From Prochlorococcus sp. HOT208_60m_813G15 (lineage in GTDB: Bacteria > Cyanobacteriota > Cyanobacteriia > PCC-6307 > Cyanobiaceae), in contig MWOS01000229.1 of assembly GCA_002026165.1 (NCBI GenBank), positions 20,912-84,911 on the forward strand: 64,000 nt of DNA. The letters are read 5' to 3'. The stretch's first letter is position 1. The number at the start of each line of letters is the position of its first letter. Shown here in pieces: positions 56,550 to 64,000 of the stretch. The position numbers and the translations under genes were made by a program. The notes under the pieces are model-generated. The model worked only from the letters and a program-made list of their open reading frames with translations, was not told where the DNA came from and ran no database searches.

Positions 56550-58137
56550 CTTTTAAATTCAAATTCTTTACTTCTTTTATTACATTACGGCATAATCCTA
56601 AGTTCCATTTTTCAAGAAGAAGATCATGGTTTTTATTTAAAGGTAAAAGTTCAAATGTAAGAATATTTTCCTGCAATTTTATTTCAACTGAGGAGATAAC
56701 CTTATCCGGTCTTTGATCAAGAGATGCTGCTAGTCTCAGGATTAATGACATTTCAAGAACTAATGTTTTATCTTCTCTGGATATTAAATTTTGCCAAGAC
56801 TCATGTCTTTTCTTGGGTAGAGTCTTTCTATGGTACCTAGCAATTGAAGCAATAATATTTGTTTCTGCTTCAGAATATCCCAACAACTCACAATTTTTTA
56901 TTAAGTACCAAGAGTGTTTGTGATATGAACCAACATTCACGTATTTCCCGCAATTATAAAGATTAGAAGCTGCCCAAAGAAGTTCTTTAGCTTTAGGATC
57001 ATCATCGCTATGAAAGATATTTTTAGTCTGGTCATAGATTTGAAAAGCAATATCAATAACTTTCTCAGCTCTTTTATTATCTACTCCAAACTTTCTGGCC
57101 TGATGAATTATGGTTGTTTTTCTAATATTGCCTTGAATATTTAACTCGTTTTTAATTATCCCTTTACGAAGCATCCAATCTACAACCAAACCCTCTCGAA
57201 GCGCCCTCTCACTTATTATTAATTCATTAAAGTTCAACATCTCCATTGCGGTGTTTAATATCAATGCTCCTGGAATAATTATTTCTGCTCTTCTCTCACT
57301 TAATGAAGGTATTTTCTTGATTTCCGAAACTGGCAATTTAATTAGTTTTTCCAATACATTTTGTAAATTTTCCCTTTTAAATTTATAACCATGCAACTTT
57401 TGCTTAGATTCTCCCAAATCATATGAAATCAAATTTCCTAATGAGGTTGCAGTGCCACTGGTTGCAATCAAAGATAAAGGCTTATCTCCCTTTGATCTAC
57501 TCTTTATTTTTCGAACAGAGGGTTCTAAAGATCCTTTAATAAAAGTTGTTAGAAAACTCGATCTTTCTGAATTTAAAGACTCTTTATTTAAAAAATCATT
57601 TTTAAGTCTTACCGCACCAATTCTCGAACTGGTTAGAGCTATAGCATCTTTTTTATCTGCAAGTATTAATTCTGTAGATCCTCCTCCAATATCTATGATT
57701 ACAAAAGACTGATCTTTAAAAGCCATACCAGAAAGAACACCAAGGTAAATTAATCTGGCTTCCTCGGAACCACTTATCATTTCTATTTGAATATCAGTTT
57801 TATCAAGAACTCTTCTAATAAAATCTTGACCGTTTGGAGCTTCCCTAACTGCACTTGTTGCTGCTGTTACTATTTGTTTTACTCCATTACTTATACAATA
57901 TTCCTTAAATCGCTTAAGAGTAACTAATGCTCTTTGGATTGATTCTTCAGTAAGATTACCCTCCTCATCTCTTTCTCCAAGACGAGTGGTTGATTTATCA
58001 GTGAATTTTATTGAAAATGATTTTAATTCTAGATTAATTTCCGCTACCAAAAGATGTGTAGAGTTAGTTCCAATATCTATAGAAGCTACTAAAATTTGCT
58101 TTTCTTGAAAATTTCTTAAATCTTGTTTCTTTATCAT
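56542..58137 (-). CDS. ppx: exopolyphosphatase (Ppx/GppA family)
   Basis: Hydrolyses polyphosphate chain ends or pppGpp. The 531-residue protein has the ASKHA motifs VASIDIGTNSTHLLVAEI at 13-30 and FVIIDIGGGSTELIL near residue 143. GTATSLGNL is present in the middle, and a C-terminal HD-like helical domain is seen around HKHSWYLIKNCELLGYSE with a YHRK segment. Full length fits Ppx with the C-terminal helical domain. Phosphate storage matters in the phosphate-poor sea (background knowledge). It is divergent from ubiA over 104 bases. Confidence 0.93.
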   Translation of the reverse strand: MIKKQDLRNFQEKQILVASIDIGTNSTHLLVAEINLELKSFSIKFTDKSTTRLGERDEEGNLTEESIQRALVTLKRFKEYCISNGVKQIVTAATSAVREAPNGQDFIRRVLDKTDIQIEMISGSEEARLIYLGVLSGMAFKDQSFVIIDIGGGSTELILADKKDAIALTSSRIGAVRLKNDFLNKESLNSERSSFLTTFIKGSLEPSVRKIKSRSKGDKPLSLIATSGTATSLGNLISYDLGESKQKLHGYKFKRENLQNVLEKLIKLPVSEIKKIPSLSERRAEIIIPGALILNTAMEMLNFNELIISERALREGLVVDWMLRKGIIKNELNIQGNIRKTTIIHQARKFGVDNKRAEKVIDIAFQIYDQTKNIFHSDDDPKAKELLWAASNLYNCGKYVNVGSYHKHSWYLIKNCELLGYSEAETNIIASIARYHRKTLPKKRHESWQNLISREDKTLVLEMSLILRLAASLDQRPDKVISSVEIKLQENILTFELLPLNKNHDLLLEKWNLGLCRNVIKEVKNLNLKVI

Positions 58138-58241
58138 TTCTCTTTAAAAGATGCAGATATCTTTAATCCATTAATAAATATACCCAAGATTGATTATTAA
58201 ATAATAGAAATCATTTAATCCTAGTAAGATTATTTAAAGTT

Positions 58242-59150
58242 ATGAAATATACAATAGGGTATATGCAGAATAAAAATCGACAAATTAGATTAAGTACATT
58301 TTTTGAATTATTAAGATGGAATAAGCCGACTGGAAGAATAATCTTACTTATACCTGCTGGGTGGAGTTTATATTTAACTCCTGGCGCTAATCCAACATTT
58401 TTAATGTTGGTAAGAATAATCCTTGGAGGGCTATTAGTAAGTGGATTAGGCTGCGTAATTAATGATATTTGGGATAAAAAAATTGATCAAAAAGTTATTA
58501 GGACAAAAAATAGACCTTTAGCCGCAAATAAAATCAATATAAAAACGGCTTATTCAATTCTTTTCTTTTTAATTTTATGTAGTTTCTTTTTAACTTTATC
58601 ACTACCTCAAACTGGCAGGATCCTTTCAATTTCTCTTGCTTTTTTAGCTTTGCCTATTATTTTAATTTATCCTTCTGCTAAAAGATGGTTTAAATATCCT
58701 CAATTAATCTTATCCATATGCTGGGGTTTTGCTGTTTTAATTCCCTGGGCAGCAAATGAAGGCAATTTGAATAGTATTGTTTTATTGTTTTGCTGGCTAG
58801 CTACTATTTTTTGGACTTTTGGCTTTGATACGATTTATGCTTTAGCAGATAAAAAATATGATATCAAAATTGGGATAAATAGTTCCGCTGTTAACCTCCA
58901 GAACTATACAAGAGTAACTATTCAAATTTGTTATTTTTTAACTTCTATTTTTCTCGCATTATGCGGATTTATTAATCAAATGGATTTTATTTTTTGGCCA
59001 ATTTGGCTTACAACGGCAATCTTAATGCAGCGAGATATACTAAAAGTATTTCCTGAGGAAAAGCAATCAATAAAAAATATTGGGAATCACTTCAAAAATC
59101 AATCAATTTATGGAGGAGTCCTTTTATTAGGAATTATTATTGCCTCATAA
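58242..59150 (+). CDS. ubiA: UbiA-type prenyltransferase, 4-hydroxybenzoate polyprenyltransferase-like
   Basis: Transfers a polyprenyl chain to an aromatic ring; in cyanobacteria this enzyme serves plastoquinone synthesis. The 302-residue protein has eight or nine membrane helices. The two metal/diphosphate motifs are NDIWDKKIDQKVIRTKNRP (NDxxDxxxD) near residue 76 and DTIYALADKKYDIKIG (DxxxD) near residue 197. The start of the helical body (RWNKPTGRIILLIPAGWSLYL) is also conserved. ATG 58242 is the first start; Met8 at 58263 is an alternative. ldcA starts 9 bases after the stop. Confidence 0.93.
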   Translation: MKYTIGYMQNKNRQIRLSTFFELLRWNKPTGRIILLIPAGWSLYLTPGANPTFLMLVRIILGGLLVSGLGCVINDIWDKKIDQKVIRTKNRPLAANKINIKTAYSILFFLILCSFFLTLSLPQTGRILSISLAFLALPIILIYPSAKRWFKYPQLILSICWGFAVLIPWAANEGNLNSIVLLFCWLATIFWTFGFDTIYALADKKYDIKIGINSSAVNLQNYTRVTIQICYFLTSIFLALCGFINQMDFIFWPIWLTTAILMQRDILKVFPEEKQSIKNIGNHFKNQSIYGGVLLLGIIIAS

Positions 59151-59159
59151 ATTCTAAAT

Positions 59160-60029
59160 ATGGTTTCCAGATTAAAAAAAGGTGATCTAATAGATATTCT
59201 AGCTCCAGGCTCCTTTATTAATGAAGAGGAAAATTTTCAAAAAGGGGTAGAAATTTTAAAAAACTGGGGCTTGGAAATTAATGAAAATAATTCCCTGTCA
59301 AAAAAATTTGGTTATTTCGCAGGTGATGATTCTACTAGATTTGAAGAACTGGAAAAAGCACAAAATAGTAAGCTAATCATTTTTGCAAAAGGAGGTTGGG
59401 GTTCAGCAAGACTATTAGAAAAAGAACCTTCTTGGCAGCACGGTTTAATGCTTGGATTCTCAGACACATGTTCTCTATTACTATCTAAATATTCTCAAGG
59501 ATTTATAGGTTCTATTCATGGGCCTATGGTAACTGGCCTTTTCAAAGAGCCAGAGTGGAGTCTTGAGAGATTAAGAAATTTACTTTTTGAGGGATATGTT
59601 GAGGATATAAGAGGAATTCCATTAAGAGGTGGGAAAGCTAAAGGAGAAATTATCGTTTCTAACTTAACTATTGCCACTTTTTTAATTGGTACTACTCACT
59701 TTCCAGATTGCAAAGGGAAAATAATAATTTTTGAAGATATTAATGAAGATATTTATAAAATTGATCGCATGTTGACTTACCTCAGGATGACTAAAAAACT
59801 TAATGAAATTGCGGGTATTGGATTCGGAAGTTTTTCTAATGATTTCTGCGAACTTGAATGGAAAGATTTACTAAAAAACTGCATTATTGAAAGACTCCAA
59901 GAGTTTGATTTTCCTATTCTTTTTGACCTTCCAATAGGCCACATATCAGGGAATGCATGCATCCCATTGGGATATGAAGCAACCTTAAATGGTGATAACG
60001 GCACTCTTAGTATCGATAAACCTTTTTAA
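59160..60029 (+). CDS. ldcA: S66 family LD-carboxypeptidase (muramoyltetrapeptide carboxypeptidase)
   Basis: Cleaves the terminal D-Ala from tetrapeptides in peptidoglycan recycling. The 289-residue protein has GDLIDILAPGSFINEEEN at the start. The nucleophile Ser sits in LGFSDTCSLLL near residue 101, and the Glu of FEDINEDIYKIDRML and the His of LPIGHISGNACIPLG complete the S66 Ser-Glu-His triad. It is cytosolic, with no signal peptide. It follows ubiA closely (9 bases) and abuts ispD tail to tail with no gap. Confidence 0.9.
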   Translation: MVSRLKKGDLIDILAPGSFINEEENFQKGVEILKNWGLEINENNSLSKKFGYFAGDDSTRFEELEKAQNSKLIIFAKGGWGSARLLEKEPSWQHGLMLGFSDTCSLLLSKYSQGFIGSIHGPMVTGLFKEPEWSLERLRNLLFEGYVEDIRGIPLRGGKAKGEIIVSNLTIATFLIGTTHFPDCKGKIIIFEDINEDIYKIDRMLTYLRMTKKLNEIAGIGFGSFSNDFCELEWKDLLKNCIIERLQEFDFPILFDLPIGHISGNACIPLGYEATLNGDNGTLSIDKPF

Positions 60030-60701
60030 CTAGGAGTTCTTCACAAAAAGTTTTGCTATTTTCAAATCTATAGGGGATGTAATCTTTATATTTGAATAAG
60101 TTCCTTCAATAATCTTAACTTTCCAATTAAGCATTTCGAATAGTGAGGCATCATCTGTGACTTTCCAGTTTTTATCAATTGCCATTTTATGAGCTTTTTT
60201 CAATCTATCTACTAAAAAGCCCTGAGGAGTTTGCGCTGCCCATAAATAATTTCTATCTGGTGTTTCTTTAATAAAACCTTCATTATCAACAATCTTTATT
60301 GTGTCAGTTACCTTGGTAGCTAGAATAACAGCTTCATTTTCATCTAATTGCTTGGCACATTGGTCTATCAATTCAGAATTAATTAGACATCTAGCACCAT
60401 CATGTATTAAAACTTTTTCAGCATCTTTTGGCAGCGCTTTTAAACCATTAAAAACTGACTTTTGCCTAGTGTCTCCACCATTAATCCAATGAACTTTATG
60501 GGCAAAATCCTTTGCTGAATTTAATAATAAATTTTTATCTTTCGGTTGCCCAATTATTCCAACCCAGTTTGTTGAGCTTGCAGAAAATACAGATTTAAGT
60601 GTCCAATAAATCAAAGACTCTCCCTCTAAATCAATAAGTAATTTATTTTTTCCAGCTTTCATTCTGCTACCGCTCCCTGCAGCTGGTATTAAAAAATGCA
60701 C
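60030..60701 (-). CDS. ispD: 2-C-methyl-D-erythritol 4-phosphate cytidylyltransferase
   Basis: Third step of the MEP isoprenoid pathway, making CDP-methylerythritol that ends in carotenoids, the chlorophyll tail and quinones. The 223-residue protein has FLIPAAGSGSRMKAGKNKLL at the N-terminus (GSGSRM loop and Lys), VLIHDGARCLINSELI near residue 96 and LWAAQTPQGFLVDRLKKA near 152. All are standard cytidylyltransferase marks. Its stop touches that of ldcA. A 92-base gap separates its start from fabG. Confidence 0.95.
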   Translation of the reverse strand: MHFLIPAAGSGSRMKAGKNKLLIDLEGESLIYWTLKSVFSASSTNWVGIIGQPKDKNLLLNSAKDFAHKVHWINGGDTRQKSVFNGLKALPKDAEKVLIHDGARCLINSELIDQCAKQLDENEAVILATKVTDTIKIVDNEGFIKETPDRNYLWAAQTPQGFLVDRLKKAHKMAIDKNWKVTDDASLFEMLNWKVKIIEGTYSNIKITSPIDLKIAKLFVKNS

Positions 60702-60793
60702 AATAGAAGGTCTTAATATTTTCTAGACAATTATAAATAAAAGCAATATCTTTACACAAATAGTACTACGATTGAAAATTATAAAATTTCATA

Positions 60794-61543
60794 ATGTCCA
60801 ATACAGATTCATTATCAGGCAAAGTTGCTTTAATCACGGGAGCTAGCAGAGGAATTGGTAAAGAAATTGCTTTACAACTAAGCCGCTTAGGAGCAGAAGT
60901 TTTCATTAATTACTCTTCTTCTGATGAAAAAGCTGAAGAAGTTGTAAATTCAATAAAAAATTCAGGAGGTAAAGCTCATAAATTAAAATTTGATGTTTCA
61001 AAAGAGGATTCTGTCAGCTCAGCTTTTGAAGAAATAATCAAAATTAATGGCACCATTGATATCCTCATTAACAATGCTGGAATTACTAGAGATGGACTAT
61101 TGATGAGAATGAAATCGGAACAATGGGATGATGTACTAAATACAAACTTAAAAGGAGTTTTTCTTAGTACAAAATATGCTTCAAAATTTATGATGAAAAA
61201 AAGAAGTGGTAGCATCGTAAATATTTCATCTGTTGTTGGAATAATTGGTAATCCTGGTCAAGCAAATTATTCTGCAGCTAAAGCTGGAGTTATTGGGTTT
61301 ACAAAAACTTGCGCTAAAGAATTTGCCTCAAGAGGTATAAATGTTAATGCAATAGCTCCAGGTTTTATAGAAACAGAAATGACTGAAAAACTTAATACTG
61401 AAGAGATCCTAAAGGTTATTCCTTTAGGGAAATTAGGAAGTTGTACTCAAATTGCAAACTTAGTGTCATTCTTAGTTTCAAGTGATGCAGGAAGTTACAT
61501 TACAGGGCAAACAATTAGTATAGACGGGGGTATGAGTATTTAG
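60794..61543 (+). CDS. fabG: 3-oxoacyl-[acyl-carrier-protein] reductase
   Basis: Reduces the beta-keto group in fatty acid synthesis with NADPH. The 249-residue SDR enzyme has GKVALITGASRGIGKEIA (TGASRGIG) at 9-26, NNAGITRDGLLMRMKSEQWD near residue 91, catalytic Ser in NISSVVG, and YSAAKAGVIGF with the Tyr-Lys pair. SITGQTISIDGGMSI-like YITGQTISIDGGM closes the fold. The NNAGITRDGLLMRM stretch is specific to FabG among SDRs. The stop directly abuts that of the 59-residue membrane protein gene on the other strand. Confidence 0.96.
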   Translation: MSNTDSLSGKVALITGASRGIGKEIALQLSRLGAEVFINYSSSDEKAEEVVNSIKNSGGKAHKLKFDVSKEDSVSSAFEEIIKINGTIDILINNAGITRDGLLMRMKSEQWDDVLNTNLKGVFLSTKYASKFMMKKRSGSIVNISSVVGIIGNPGQANYSAAKAGVIGFTKTCAKEFASRGINVNAIAPGFIETEMTEKLNTEEILKVIPLGKLGSCTQIANLVSFLVSSDAGSYITGQTISIDGGMSI

Positions 61544-61723
61544 TTATGTACTTTCATAAGGCTGGCCTAATTCATCTCTCAACCTCCTAATTTTTTGTAA
61601 AAGTTTTAGTCTTCGACTTCTAGCAGTTAATGTCAAGAAAAATCTTAAAGGAAAGTATATCAGTGTCATAGCAATCGCGAAGATTGCGGTAAGAGTAAAA
61701 ATAAGATTATTTGTTTCTTCCAT
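61544..61723 (-). CDS. small membrane protein, conserved-looking, function unknown
   Basis: A 59-residue protein found by reading the minus strand between fabG and groEL. It starts MEETNNLIFTLTAIFAIAMT, giving one hydrophobic helix at about 6-30, then a basic region RSRRLKLLQKIRRLRDELGQ. The helix-plus-arginine layout (N-out, C-in by the positive-inside rule) argues that it is a real protein. I do not recognise the family. Its stop starts the base after the fabG stop, so this tail-to-tail join leaves no intergenic DNA. Confidence 0.65.
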   Translation of the reverse strand: MEETNNLIFTLTAIFAIAMTLIYFPLRFFLTLTARSRRLKLLQKIRRLRDELGQPYEST

Positions 61724-61855
61724 AACTTAAAGATACTCTTATTTGAGTTAATTTGTATGTCTAATTAAAAGAAATTCGGCTTTCCCCACTTAATTAAATA
61801 TCCCTTAAAAATGATTCTATGGGAGATTAGAATAAGATAAAAAGATTGAGTAAAC

Positions 61856-63601
61856 ATGGCTAAACAGTTAAGTTTTTCTAATGAATCAAGAGAGGCGCTA
61901 GAAAAAGGTGTGAATTTCGTAGCTAATGCGGTAAAGGTTACTATTGGGCCAAAAGCCAAAAACGTAGTAATAGATAGAAAATTTGGTTCACCAGATATAG
62001 TTAGAGATGGGTCCACAGTTGCTAAAGAGATTGAGATTGAGAACCCCATATCTAATTTGGGTGCGAAATTAATAGAACAAGTAGCATCCAAGACAAAAGA
62101 GAGTGCAGGTGATGGAACAACAACAGCCACCATTTTGACTCAGAAAATGGTCCAAGAGGGATTAAAAAATATTGCTGCTGGTGCCAGTCCTATGGAATTA
62201 AAAAAAGGTATGGAGGTAGGCCTGGCTTTTGTTCTAGAAAAATTAATTTCCAAAAGTATTTCATTAAGTGGTTCTGATATCCAAAAAGTTGCAACAGTCA
62301 GTGCTGGAGGTGATGAAGAAATTGGATCTATAATTTCGAAGGCAATGGATATTGTTACTTCAGATGGTGTAATAACTGTCGAAGAATCTCAATCACTAGA
62401 TACACAATTAGATATAACTGAAGGAATGTCTTTTGATAGAGGATATAGTTCTCCCTATTTCGTAACAGACCAAGAAAGACAAGTTTGTGAACTTGAAAAC
62501 CCTAAAATATTAATAACTGATCAAAAAATTTCAACTTTAGTTGATCTGGTTCCAATACTTGAAGAAATTCAGAAGTCAGGCTCCCCTCTACTAATTCTTG
62601 CTGAAGATATCGAAGGAGAGGCTTTAACCACCTTGGTTTTGAATAAAAATAGTGGAGTGTTAAACGTAGCTTCCGTAAGGGCTCCGTTATTTGGCGAGAG
62701 AAGAAAAGCTGCCCTTGAAGATATTGCTATTCTTACTGGAGCGAAATTAATTAGTGAGGATAAATCGATGACAATTGATAAAGTATCGATTAATGATTTA
62801 GGAAAAGCAAAAAAAATAACTATCACGAAGGACAAAACTACAATAGTTGCCTTCGATGACACTAAAGATTTGGTTAAAGCGCGAGTAGAAAAATTAAAGA
62901 GAGAAGTTGATATGACAGACTCAGAGTATGATCAGGACAAAATTAATGAAAGGATAGCAAAACTAGCTGGAGGAGTAGCACTTATCAAAGTTGGAGCTGC
63001 AACAGAAACAGAGATGAAGTACAAAAAGTTAAGAATCGAAGATTCCCTTAATGCTACGAAAGCTGCTATTGAAGAGGGCGTAGTTTCTGGAGGTGGACAA
63101 ACTTTAATTGAAATATCAGATGACCTTTTAAATTTAAGTCAAACCTCTTCTGATGATTTAAAAACAGGGATAAATATAGTAAAAGAAGCCCTTTTGGAAC
63201 CTACCAAACAAATAGCAAAAAATGCTGGTTTTAATGGTGATGTAGTGGTCGCTGAAATTAAAAGACTTAAGAAAGGCTTCAATGCTAATTCGGGAAAATA
63301 TGAAGATTTAAAAGATTCAGGAATATTAGATCCAACCAAAGTAATAAGGTTAGCTCTTCAAGATTCAGTATCTATTGCAGCTATGCTTCTCACAACAGAA
63401 GTTGCAATGGCTGACATTCCAGAACCTGAAGCCGCAGCCCCAGGAGGACCAGGTGGAGATCCAATGGGAGGCATGGGGGGCATGGGTATGCCAGGTATGG
63501 GTGGCATGGGTATGCCAGGTATGGGTGGCATGGGTATGCCAGGTATGGGTGGCATGGGTATGCCAGGTATGGGTGGCATGGGTATGCCAGGTATGATGTA
63601 A
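61856..63601 (+). CDS. groEL: 60 kDa chaperonin GroEL (solo copy, not next to groES)
   Basis: Forms the double-ring folding chamber. The 581 residues start [20 protein letters not shown] and have the ATP-binding [12 protein letters not shown] near residue 86, the [19 protein letters not shown] segment near 178 and [12 protein letters not shown] near 408. Apical residues for GroES and substrate are present. The C-terminus is an extended Gly-Met repeat tail from about 535, longer than the usual GGM tail and encoded by 24-base repeats. No groES lies upstream and no CIRCE element is visible in the 132 bases before it, which marks this as the second chaperonin copy typical of cyanobacteria (often called groEL2). 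Confidence 0.95.
   Translation: MAKQLSFSNESREALEKGVNFVANAVKVTIGPKAKNVVIDRKFGSPDIVRDGSTVAKEIEIENPISNLGAKLIEQVASKTKESAGDGTTTATILTQKMVQEGLKNIAAGASPMELKKGMEVGLAFVLEKLISKSISLSGSDIQKVATVSAGGDEEIGSIISKAMDIVTSDGVITVEESQSLDTQLDITEGMSFDRGYSSPYFVTDQERQVCELENPKILITDQKISTLVDLVPILEEIQKSGSPLLILAEDIEGEALTTLVLNKNSGVLNVASVRAPLFGERRKAALEDIAILTGAKLISEDKSMTIDKVSINDLGKAKKITITKDKTTIVAFDDTKDLVKARVEKLKREVDMTDSEYDQDKINERIAKLAGGVALIKVGAATETEMKYKKLRIEDSLNATKAAIEEGVVSGGGQTLIEISDDLLNLSQTSSDDLKTGINIVKEALLEPTKQIAKNAGFNGDVVVAEIKRLKKGFNANSGKYEDLKDSGILDPTKVIRLALQDSVSIAAMLLTTEVAMADIPEPEAAAPGGPGGDPMGGMGGMGMPGMGGMGMPGMGGMGMPGMGGMGMPGMGGMGMPGMM
63485..63595 (+). repeat. 24-base tandem repeat in groEL C-terminus
   Basis: Four perfect copies of the 24-base unit GGTATGCCAGGTATGGGTGG plus CATG (63485-63508, 63509-63532, 63533-63556, 63557-63580) and a fifth partial copy of 15 bases. 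Each copy encodes GMPGMGGM. The unit copies are identical at all bases. Confidence 0.95.
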
Positions 63602-63620
63602 AAAGCTAACTAGCTTTTTT
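63600..63620. terminator. bidirectional terminator between groEL and the repeat-protein gene
   Basis: An 8-base perfect stem AAAAAGCT (63600-63607) and AGCTTTTT (63612-63619) with loop AACT gives a T-run on both strands. It begins inside the groEL stop codon and overlaps the stop of the opposite gene (63606-63608), so one hairpin can serve both transcripts. Confidence 0.7.
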
Positions 63621-64000
63621 ATCTTTATTAATCCACTTTCTTAAATTTTTAATATTAGGAAGCGGTAATTTTGCGGTCTTAATATATTGATTTATTTGAT
63701 TAGAATCTTTTTTAGCATTAAAGACTTGATTATTTTTAGAAATTTCTAAGTAATTTGATTCACAATTTGTTTCTTCTAAATTTTCTAAAGTTTTAAAAGA
63801 TTCAAGCCTAATTTGTTCTTGATTTTCTTCTTCATGATTTTCATCAATTAAGGTTATTTGTTCTTGATTTTCTTCTTCATGATTTTCATCAATTAAGGTT
63901 ATTTGTTCTTGATTTTCTTCTTCATGATTTTCATCAATTAAGGTTATTTGTTCTTGATTTTCTTCTTCATGATTTTCATCAATTAAGGTTATTTGTTCTT
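63606..64000 (-). CDS. repeat-rich protein of unknown function, C-terminal part
   Basis: A minus-strand open frame that runs off the right edge of the window, so only about 131 C-terminal residues are visible. The edge part is a perfect 15-residue repeat (EQITLIDENHEEENQ) encoded by identical 45-base units. The last part is non-repetitive: QIRLESFKTLENLEETNCES, then a Lys/Asn-rich stretch and a basic end with LPNIKNLRKWINKDKKAS. The repeat is acidic and glutamine/histidine containing, so a coiled or extended structure is likely. No domain or known family is recognisable. The codons follow the local AT-rich style. The gene lies convergent with groEL. Confidence 0.75.
   Translation of the reverse strand, partial: EQITLIDENHEEENQEQITLIDENHEEENQEQITLIDENHEEENQEQITLIDENHEEENQEQIRLESFKTLENLEETNCESNYLEISKNNQVFNAKKDSNQINQYIKTAKLPLPNIKNLRKWINKDKKAS
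63811..64000. repeat. perfect 45-base tandem repeats at the right edge
   Basis: Units 63811-63855, 63856-63900, 63901-63945 and 63946-63990 are identical, and a fifth begins at 63991 and is cut by the window edge after 10 bases. No spacers separate them, so this is not a CRISPR array. Each unit encodes 15 residues on the minus strand. True copy number is unknown because the array continues outside. Confidence 0.95.

Noticed and set aside
61724..61855. CIRCE operator in front of groEL
   Set aside because: No TTAGCACTC-type inverted repeat is visible in this gap.
63358..63579. Minus-strand frame reading PPIPGIPM repeats, and a plus-strand frame at 63375-63596 reading WVCQVWVA repeats
   Set aside because: Both are other frames of the groEL Gly-Met repeat; a 24-base repeat is open in several frames by nature.
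63811..64000. CRISPR array
   Set aside because: The repeats are contiguous without spacers, 45 bases long, and stay in one reading frame.

Overview
The window is AT-rich, tightly packed cyanobacterial chromosome. Photosystem genes (psb27, psaF, psaJ), cytochrome b6f genes (petC, petA), a high-light-inducible protein, chlorophyll/heme and cobalamin genes, very small proteins and short intergenic gaps together point to a marine Prochlorococcus of the low-GC, high-light-adapted group. This assignment is inference from gene content and base composition; I cannot name a strain.

Layout. 1-3.6 kb: the C-terminal piece of a tyrosine recombinase, cobO, then pyrH-frr-FAD reductase. 3.6-8.3 kb (minus): transaldolase, ftsI with a small FtsL-like gene translationally coupled ahead of it, and a CPBP-family membrane protease. 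8.4-12.1 kb: a two-domain phosphoglycerate-mutase-like protein facing a minus-strand cluster (membrane protein, pyrophosphatase-like protein with altered active site, ArsC/Spx-like protein, signal peptidase) and a helix-turn-helix protein. 12.3-17 kb: proS, psb27, purA and a PfkB kinase. 17-23.6 kb: cutA, cobK, ssb, a DUF2854-like gene, argB, a TPR-DUF3153 fusion and priA. 23.6-28.3 kb: a 323-base regulatory gap, the principal sigma factor gene, hemC, a second pyrophosphatase with intact catalytic residues, and an M32 carboxypeptidase. 28.4-35 kb: yjbQ, a pterin dehydratase, a CobW-type GTPase with a His-rich repeat, an iron-type ABC permease, larC and a UPF0104 membrane protein. 35-43 kb: xthA, hemL, a band-7 protein, and a minus-strand group of yajQ, a SLOG-like protein and a DRTGG-domain protein, then map. 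43-46.8 kb: rplS, tRNA-Trp, a small protein, tRNA-Asp, gltX and a cation/proton antiporter. 46.9-55.3 kb: a hidden hli gene, tsaD, psaFJ, gmk, an RqcH-like gene, tatC, petC-petA and lgt. 55.2-64 kb: cobM, a RodZ-like protein, ppx, ubiA, ldcA, ispD, fabG, a 59-residue membrane protein, groEL without groES, and the C-terminus of a protein built on perfect 45-base repeats.

The genes serve photosynthesis (assembly, electron transport, tetrapyrroles, plastoquinone), translation, cell-wall growth and division, cofactor and metal handling, and housekeeping metabolism. There is no CRISPR array, rRNA or insertion sequence, and no convincing prophage beyond the recombinase fragment at the left edge. 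Three coding genes carry in-frame tandem DNA repeats (21, 24 and 45 bases). I do not see a single striking new system. The best leads are the FtsL candidate, the degenerate pyrophosphatase paralogue, the TPR-lipoprotein fusion, the dyad upstream of the sigma factor gene and the 45-base repeat protein.
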